From Tessaracoccus caeni (GTDB taxonomy: Bacteria > Actinomycetota > Actinomycetes > Propionibacteriales > Propionibacteriaceae): a DNA stretch of 64,000 nucleotides. The notes under the pieces are model-generated. The model did not search any database, was not told where the DNA came from, and saw only the letters and a program-made list of their open reading frames with translations. The stretch is from NCBI RefSeq assembly GCF_029211185.1, contig NZ_JARGDO010000005.1, positions 142,190-206,189 on the forward strand, given 5' to 3'. How positions within the stretch are numbered: the stretch's first letter is position 1; every line of letters starts with the position of its first letter. Positions 59,693 to 64,000 of the stretch are shown here, in pieces. A program made the position numbers and the translations under genes.

Positions 59693-60463
59693 CTACCTAT
59701 TCGCCATGTCGTCGCGCTCGCAGGCTCCCGGAGCGAGCGGCGCCGGCAGGCGCCGCAGCCGGATGAAGAACTCGAGGTTTCCATTGGTTCCCGGCAAACG
59801 GCTCTGGCCCTGCCAGTCGCACCGCAGGCCGACCTCTGATGCCGCCTCCACGACCGCCGCGACGGCGTCTCGCTGCAGCGCAGGATCCCGTACCACCCCG
59901 CCGGCGCCCAGGCGAGACTTCCCCACCTCGAACTGCGGCTTGACGAGCAGCAACGCCACCCCGTCCGGGGCCAGCACGTCGGCCAGCGGGGCGAGCAGCA
60001 GCCGCAACGAGATGAAGGACACGTCCCCGACGATCAACTCCACGGGTTCATCCTGGAGGTCGGCGAGGGTGAGGTCGCGCAGATTCAGTCCCTCCCGCAC
60101 CACCACGCGCGGGTCATCTCGCAAGGTGGGGTCGAGCTGGTCGTGGCCGACGTCCACCGCGTAGACGATCTCGGCGCCTCGCTCCAGGCAGACCTGCGTG
60201 AACCCGCCCGTCGACGCCCCCGCGTCGAGGACGCGGCGCGGCACCGCCGTCTCGGAGTCCTCGAGCGCGCCGAGGAGCTTGTGGGCCGCCCGAGAAACCC
60301 AGGCCTCGGCCTCCGCGGCGAGCACGGCCTCCGGCCCGACGGGCTGCGACGCGCGACGTGCCGGCTGGCCGTCGACCGTCACCCGCCCCGCCTCGATCAA
60401 CCGCGCCGCATGGGTGCGCGAGCGGGCGAGCCCACGTTCGGCCAGCGCGCGATCCAGCCTCAC
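59693..60463 (-). CDS. tlyA: TlyA-family rRNA 2'-O-methyltransferase
   Basis: 256 residues: S4 domain (about 1-60; RLDRALAERGLARSRTHAAR) and an FtsJ-like methyltransferase domain with SAM motif VLDAGASTGGFTQVCL (about 82-97). TlyA methylates 16S and 23S rRNA and determines capreomycin susceptibility in mycobacteria. The GTG start overlaps the upstream small gene (GTGA). Context tlyA-nadK-recN agrees. Confidence 0.93.
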   Translation of the reverse strand: MRLDRALAERGLARSRTHAARLIEAGRVTVDGQPARRASQPVGPEAVLAAEAEAWVSRAAHKLLGALEDSETAVPRRVLDAGASTGGFTQVCLERGAEIVYAVDVGHDQLDPTLRDDPRVVVREGLNLRDLTLADLQDEPVELIVGDVSFISLRLLLAPLADVLAPDGVALLLVKPQFEVGKSRLGAGGVVRDPALQRDAVAAVVEAASEVGLRCDWQGQSRLPGTNGNLEFFIRLRRLPAPLAPGACERDDMANR

Positions 60464-60639
60464 CGGAGGCCGGGCTTCGGTCCCGGCTCCGTCGGGCCCA
60501 CCAAGATGTCGGCCAGCTGGCGTTGGGCGGCGTCCAGCTGGCGGTACTGCTCCTCGAGGGGCAGCTGATCGACGTCGTCCAGCCCCGAGAGAATCCCTTT
60601 CAGCTGCGCGGCGACGTAACTCGGATCCGGGATGCTCAT
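60460..60639 (-). CDS. conserved small protein between HAD phosphatase and tlyA
   Basis: 59 residues, acidic and helical: MSIPDPSYVAAQLKGILSGL then a second helix with Gln/Leu-rich LEEQYRQLDAAQRQLADIL and a Gly/Pro-rich end. A gene of this size lies at the same place in mycobacteria (Rv1693, from memory). It is coupled to both neighbours: its ATG overlaps the HAD stop by 1 nt and its stop overlaps the tlyA GTG. Function unknown. It could be a structural partner of a neighbour. Confidence 0.8.
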   Translation of the reverse strand: MSIPDPSYVAAQLKGILSGLDDVDQLPLEEQYRQLDAAQRQLADILVGPTEPGPKPGLR

Positions 60640-61628
60640 CACCGCACCAGGTCGAGCCGCTCGAGGAGCGGACCCACGTCGGCACCCTCTGACCAGGCGA
60701 GGTTCAAGCCCGCCCAGAGGACGTCGAGCTGACCCTCCAGATCGTCCGGAACCGACTGAGCATGCACCACGCCGCTGAGCGCGTCGACGGCGTGGCCGCG
60801 GCAGGTCGCGAACCCCGCCATCACGCTCACCTCGCGGGCGGGCTGCAGCAGTGCCGCCACACTCGAGCCGATGAACGTGGGCCGATGGTCGGGAGCCGCG
60901 CTCGCCAGATCGGCCTTCCCGTGGGCTCCTGTGAACACGAAGAGCGAGTCCATGCCGACGTTGTGAGCGCCGAGGATGTCGGTGTCCAGCCGGTCGCCCA
61001 CGAACAAGGGATGCGCAGCCTCCAGCCGGGCGACGGTCTCGTCGAGCAGCGGCCGGAACGGCTTGCCCGCCATCTTCGGCGTGACGGTGACGCACAGCTG
61101 GATCACGCCCACCTGCGCGCCGCACCCGGGAACCAGGCCTTCTGGGCCCGGCCTGGTGAAATCAGGGTTGGTGGCGTACCACTGGGCGCCGGCCTGGATC
61201 GCCAACGCAGCATCATCGAGCTGCCGCCATTCGATCGCCGGGTGATAGCCCTGGACGACGGCGACCGGCTCGTCGTGACGGCTCGTCACCACCGTGAAAC
61301 CGGCTCCCTGAAGCTGTTCGACGAGCGCCTCGGTGCCCACCGCGAGGATACGGGCTCCGTGCGGAAGATCCTGCCTCAGCAGCCGCAGGGTGGCCTGGGT
61401 GGAGTTGACCACGTCCGTCTCCGACGCATCGATCCCGAGCTCCCGCAGGTGCTCGGCCACCGTCGCCGGGGTGCGCGCCGCGTTGTTGGTGACGAACCCC
61501 AGCCGAACGCCGGTGGCACGCAGCTCAGCCAGGGCGTCCGGGACGCCCTCGATCGCGTAGGGGCCCAGATAGACCACGCCGTCCAGGTCGAACAGGGCCG
61601 CGTCGTAGCTCTCTGCCAGCGCGCTCAT
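60639..61628 (-). CDS. HAD-superfamily phosphatase (NagD-like)
   Basis: 329-residue class II HAD phosphatase. Motif I DAALFDLDGVVYLG (DxD), motif II FVTNNAART, motif III lysine in KMAGKPFRPLL, motif IV FVGDRLDTDI. A cap domain lies at about 80-185. Substrates of such enzymes include glycerol- or sugar-phosphates; mycobacterial Rv1692 is the positional equivalent, described as a phospholipid glycerol-3-phosphate phosphatase. C-terminal 60 residues are an extra tail. Confidence 0.9.
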   Translation of the reverse strand: MSALAESYDAALFDLDGVVYLGPYAIEGVPDALAELRATGVRLGFVTNNAARTPATVAEHLRELGIDASETDVVNSTQATLRLLRQDLPHGARILAVGTEALVEQLQGAGFTVVTSRHDEPVAVVQGYHPAIEWRQLDDAALAIQAGAQWYATNPDFTRPGPEGLVPGCGAQVGVIQLCVTVTPKMAGKPFRPLLDETVARLEAAHPLFVGDRLDTDILGAHNVGMDSLFVFTGAHGKADLASAAPDHRPTFIGSSVAALLQPAREVSVMAGFATCRGHAVDALSGVVHAQSVPDDLEGQLDVLWAGLNLAWSEGADVGPLLERLDLVR

Positions 61629-63494
61629 TCAGTCTTCCTTCAATAGCTCGGCAACTTCGGCCTCGATCTCGGCGAGCTCATCGTCGCCGAAGTCCTCACC
61701 CTCGAATTCCGTCTCGTCGAGTCCCGCGTCCTCGGCGGACGATTCCTCGGACTCGTCCTCCTCGGACTCGCTCTCCTCGGCGTCCTCCGACTCTGCGACC
61801 TCCTGCTCCTCGGGAAGCAGGTCGCCGTCCTCGTCGATCTCCGGCAGCACGTCGCCATCCTCGTCCACCTCGGGAAGCTCCTCTTCCTCCTCCTCGAAGT
61901 CGGGCAGCACGATGCCGTCGATCGCCGCCAGACGATCCGCAACGTCGAGCATGGCCCCACGATCGAGTTCTCCGGCGCTCTCGAACCACTTTCGGGCACC
62001 GTCGGCGTCGCCGTCGCGCTCAAGCAGATCGGCGTAGGCGTAGCGCATGCGCGCCTGTGACAGCGGGGGGCCGACCTTCCGGGAGATGGCGGCATGAAGA
62101 AGGCGCTTCGCCTCGGCGCGCTGGCCCAGGTCGTCACGGATGCCGGCCTCGACGAGCAGGCACTCGATGCGCAGCTCGATCTTGGCCGTGCGGGGATCCA
62201 ACTCGGCCAGGAGCTCCAGCGCGTCGCGCGGCCTTCCCAGCGCGCGCTCGCAGTCGGCGAGCACCGGGATCAGCTCGTCCCCGCCGGTCATCCGACGGAT
62301 GGCCCGATACTCCCGCAACGCGACGGCGTACTCGCCGGCGGCGTAGGCCGTCTCGGCTGTCGCCTCGCGGGTCACGGGAAGGCGCGGAGCGCGCCTGCGG
62401 GCCGCCTCGGCGTGCCGGTATGCCAGCGCCGGGTCGACGTCGATCAGTTGGCCGGCAGCCCAGATATGAGCTCCCGCCTCAGCGGCGCGTTCCTTCGACA
62501 CGCCCTTCAACTCCGCGCGCACGCCGATGGGCAGCTCCGACTCGACGAAGCCCTCCGGCAATGGCGGCTCATCCGCGGCCGGCGTGAAGTTGCGGGTGTC
62601 CTCCGGGTCGCGAAGGTTCTCGCGCCTGTGCTCACGCTCTTCGTAGGGCCTCCGTTCACGATCCCCATACGACGGACGCTCGCGATCCGCGTAAGACCGC
62701 CGCTCCCCGCCCTCCCTGAAAGGCTTCCGGTCGCGATCCCCGTAGGGCTTCCGGTCACGGTCACCCTCGCGACGCGGGCGACTATCACCCTCACGGAACG
62801 GCTTACGATCGCGGTCACCATACGGCTTCCGATCACGATCTCCGCGAGACCGACGCTCACCTCCCTCGCGGAACGGCTTACGGTCACGATCGCCATAAGG
62901 CTTGCGATCACGATCTCCGTAGGGCCGGCGCTCTTGGTCTCCGTACGACCGGCGTCCGCGATCCTGATCACCCTCGCGACGGGGGCGATCGTCGTCACCA
63001 CGGTACGGGCGGCGCTCGCCCTCGCGGTAGGGCTTACGATCCCCATCGCCGTAGGGCTTGCGATCGCGGTCGCCGTAAGGCTTCCGATCCTTATCCCCAT
63101 ACGGTTTGCGGTCACGGTCGCCCTCGCGACGGGGCCGACTATCGCCTTCACGGTACGGACGGCGCTCTCCGTCACCGAAGGACCGACGCTCGCGATCACC
63201 ATAAGGCTTACGATCCCGATCGCCATAAGGCTTGCGGTCACGGTCACCCTCGCGACGGGGCCGGTCGTCATCGCCACGGTACGGGCGGCGTTCGCCTTCG
63301 CGGTAGGGCTTACGATCGCGGTCCCCGTGCGGCTTCCGATCCCGATCGCCGTAGGGCCTCCGGTCGCGGCTGCCATACGAACTGCGACCATCGCCCCGCT
63401 GACCGTCGCTCCCGCCCTCGCGGCGGGGCCGGTCCCGGTCGCGGCCGCGGTCGTGCGACCTGTTCTCGTGTTCGCGATTGTCTTCGTATGGCAT
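61629..63494 (-). CDS. TPR-like protein with a long charged-repeat N-terminus and acidic tail
   Basis: 621 residues in three parts. Residues 1 to about 300 are built of octads such as DRDRKPYG and longer blocks with REGERRPYRG and DSRPRREG, about 20 units in all, a disordered polyampholyte. About 320-520 is helical with a TPR-like pattern (AETAYAAGEYAVALREYRAI) and matches the short actinobacterial TPR protein found next to the HAD gene. The tail (about 525-621) is almost all Asp/Glu. The ATG at 63494 has AGATAGG upstream. The layout suggests RNA or ribosome association, which is inferred. It directly precedes the HAD gene. Confidence 0.8.
   Translation of the reverse strand: MPYEDNREHENRSHDRGRDRDRPRREGGSDGQRGDGRSSYGSRDRRPYGDRDRKPHGDRDRKPYREGERRPYRGDDDRPRREGDRDRKPYGDRDRKPYGDRERRSFGDGERRPYREGDSRPRREGDRDRKPYGDKDRKPYGDRDRKPYGDGDRKPYREGERRPYRGDDDRPRREGDQDRGRRSYGDQERRPYGDRDRKPYGDRDRKPFREGGERRSRGDRDRKPYGDRDRKPFREGDSRPRREGDRDRKPYGDRDRKPFREGGERRSYADRERPSYGDRERRPYEEREHRRENLRDPEDTRNFTPAADEPPLPEGFVESELPIGVRAELKGVSKERAAEAGAHIWAAGQLIDVDPALAYRHAEAARRRAPRLPVTREATAETAYAAGEYAVALREYRAIRRMTGGDELIPVLADCERALGRPRDALELLAELDPRTAKIELRIECLLVEAGIRDDLGQRAEAKRLLHAAISRKVGPPLSQARMRYAYADLLERDGDADGARKWFESAGELDRGAMLDVADRLAAIDGIVLPDFEEEEEELPEVDEDGDVLPEIDEDGDLLPEEQEVAESEDAEESESEEDESEESSAEDAGLDETEFEGEDFGDDELAEIEAEVAELLKED
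62640..63400. repeat. in-frame 24-bp tandem repeats within the charged-repeat gene
   Basis: Units such as CGATCGCGATCGTAAGCC-like 24-mers encode DRDRKPYG again and again, in larger blocks of roughly 55-60 codons that also repeat. Synonymous positions vary between copies, so the array is under protein-level selection. It is prone to slippage and to assembly error. Confidence 0.8.
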
Positions 63495-63561
63495 GCGACC
63501 TATCTTCTCGCAGAAGCCGACCCAAACAAAACGATCGACGCCCCGAACGTCTCCGGAAAAG

Positions 63562-63597
63562 CACAACGGCCCCGCACCGAAGTGCGGGGCCGTTGTG
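63562..63597 (-). terminator. rRNA operon terminator with UUCG loop
   Basis: A 16-bp perfect stem (CACAACGGCCCCGCAC) closed by TTCG on the minus strand, followed by CTTTTCC, 7 bp after the 5S 3' end. Very stable C(UUCG)G hairpin, as expected for an rRNA operon. Confidence 0.9.
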
Positions 63598-63603
63598 TTT
63601 ATG

Positions 63604-63720
63604 TGTCCGGCGGTGTCCTAGTCTCCCACAACCTCCCAGTTGCAGTACCATCGGCGCTGGAGGGCTTGACTTCCGGGTTCGGAATGAGACCGGGTATTTC
63701 CCCTCCGCTATGACCACCGA
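63604..63720 (-). rRNA. rrf: 5S ribosomal RNA
   Basis: About 117 nt. On the minus strand it reads TCGGTGGTCATAGCGGAGGG at the 5' end, includes the conserved CCGAACCCGGAAG loop, and ends GACACCGCCGGACAC. The ends pair as expected for helix I. End positions are accurate to a few nt. Confidence 0.95.
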
Positions 63721-63721
63721 A

Positions 63722-63881
63722 ACAAACCTGTGGGTTTGCTCCGACCGTGTATAACGATTTCTTGGAACAAATTATTCAATTTGGAACCAACCACCACCAA
63801 ACCTTCGGGGTGGGGGTGTGTTTTCAGATATTTTATAGTGAACGCGAGCCATGCAAACCATGACGAATGTGTTGTGTTGTA
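63722..63881 (-). other. 23S-5S spacer
   Basis: 160-bp spacer, AT-richer than the rest. No tRNA gene is found. It contains CCACCACCAAACCTTCGGGG-type pairing on either side of TTCG, probably part of an rRNA processing stem. Confidence 0.7.
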
Positions 63882-64000
63882 GACAAGCCCTCGACCTATT
63901 AGTATCGGTCAGCTCCATGCCTTGCAGCACTTCCACATCCGACCTATCACCCAGTGGGCTACTGGGGGTCTTACCACCTTAACAGTGTGGGAGCCCTCAT
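63882..64000 (-). rRNA. rrl: 23S ribosomal RNA, 3' end (partial)
   Basis: The minus strand ends with GACCGATACTAATAGGTCGA followed by GGGCTTGTC, the conserved 3' end of actinobacterial 23S rRNA. The gene runs beyond the window. With the 5S gene it shows that the rRNA operon is transcribed on the minus strand. Confidence 0.95.

Noticed and set aside
62640..63400. CRISPR-like array
   Set aside because: Repeats are contiguous 24-bp coding units with synonymous changes and no spacers; they lie in frame in a protein gene.
63495..63566. Upstream extension of the charged-repeat protein
   Set aside because: The extra 24 codons enter the rRNA terminator area and lack a ribosome-binding site; MPYEDN at 63494 fits better.

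Overview
The window is high-GC chromosomal DNA with dense, operon-rich coding on both strands. Its gene orders are actinobacterial: pafB-pafC-tatA-tatC-helY, and a TPR protein-HAD phosphatase-small ORF-tlyA-nadK-recN-pyrG-NUDIX-xerD ... parA-scpA-scpB-rluB run that parallels the Rv1691-Rv1711 order of Mycobacterium tuberculosis as I remember it. PTS systems, citramalate synthase, GTG starts and leaderless genes fit a sugar-fermenting actinobacterium; Propionibacteriaceae or a relative is my best guess, not a demonstrated assignment.

Layout. 1-2631: ABC-2 exporter (ATPase and two permeases). 2722-3404: PIN/AbrB toxin-antitoxin pair. 3522-4863: ArsR repressor with a double AHSA1 protein. 4956-7800: leuDC with a divergent IclR regulator. 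7864-12184: three-gene envelope-stress-like operon (SBP-vWA lipoprotein, membrane protein, TelA). 12342-16815: beta-glucoside PTS operon with its RNA antiterminator and a clear RAT/terminator leader. 16905-17073: tRNA-Glu and tRNA-Gln. 17142-21647: CPBP protease-like protein, FAH hydrolase, cimA and divergent leuB. 21758-22957: ECF-type sigma factor and a membrane partner. 23091-27576: mannitol PTS genes next to a frameshifted LacI gene and a remnant of a sugar kinase. 27656-31131: ilvBNC behind an attenuator with a leaderless leader peptide. 31230-39696: small membrane protein, HIT, hisF, helY, a lipid kinase, tatC, tatA, pafC and pafB. 39752-45172: gluQ, an FKBP lipoprotein, rluB, scpB, scpA, an RHH protein and parA. 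45173-48012: a repeat-rich, lower-GC accessory patch with a DUF1877 gene and a 13E12-type HNH gene. 48106-53901: fructan/sucrose ABC importer, GH32 hydrolase and LacI. 53898-63494: the xerD to TPR-protein housekeeping operon. 63562-64000: end of an rRNA operon (5S and the 3' end of 23S, minus strand).

How it fits together. Branched-chain amino-acid synthesis is spread over four loci (leuCD, cimA/leuB, ilvBNC) with an IclR regulator and an attenuator; CimA with LeuBCD would make 2-oxobutyrate from pyruvate for isoleucine. Three sugar systems (beta-glucoside PTS, mannitol PTS, fructoside ABC) each carry their own regulator. Several genes look leaderless, with TAnnnT boxes 6-8 nt before the start codon. 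The accessory patch between parA and xerD interrupts an otherwise conserved block and is where most unexplained repeats lie.
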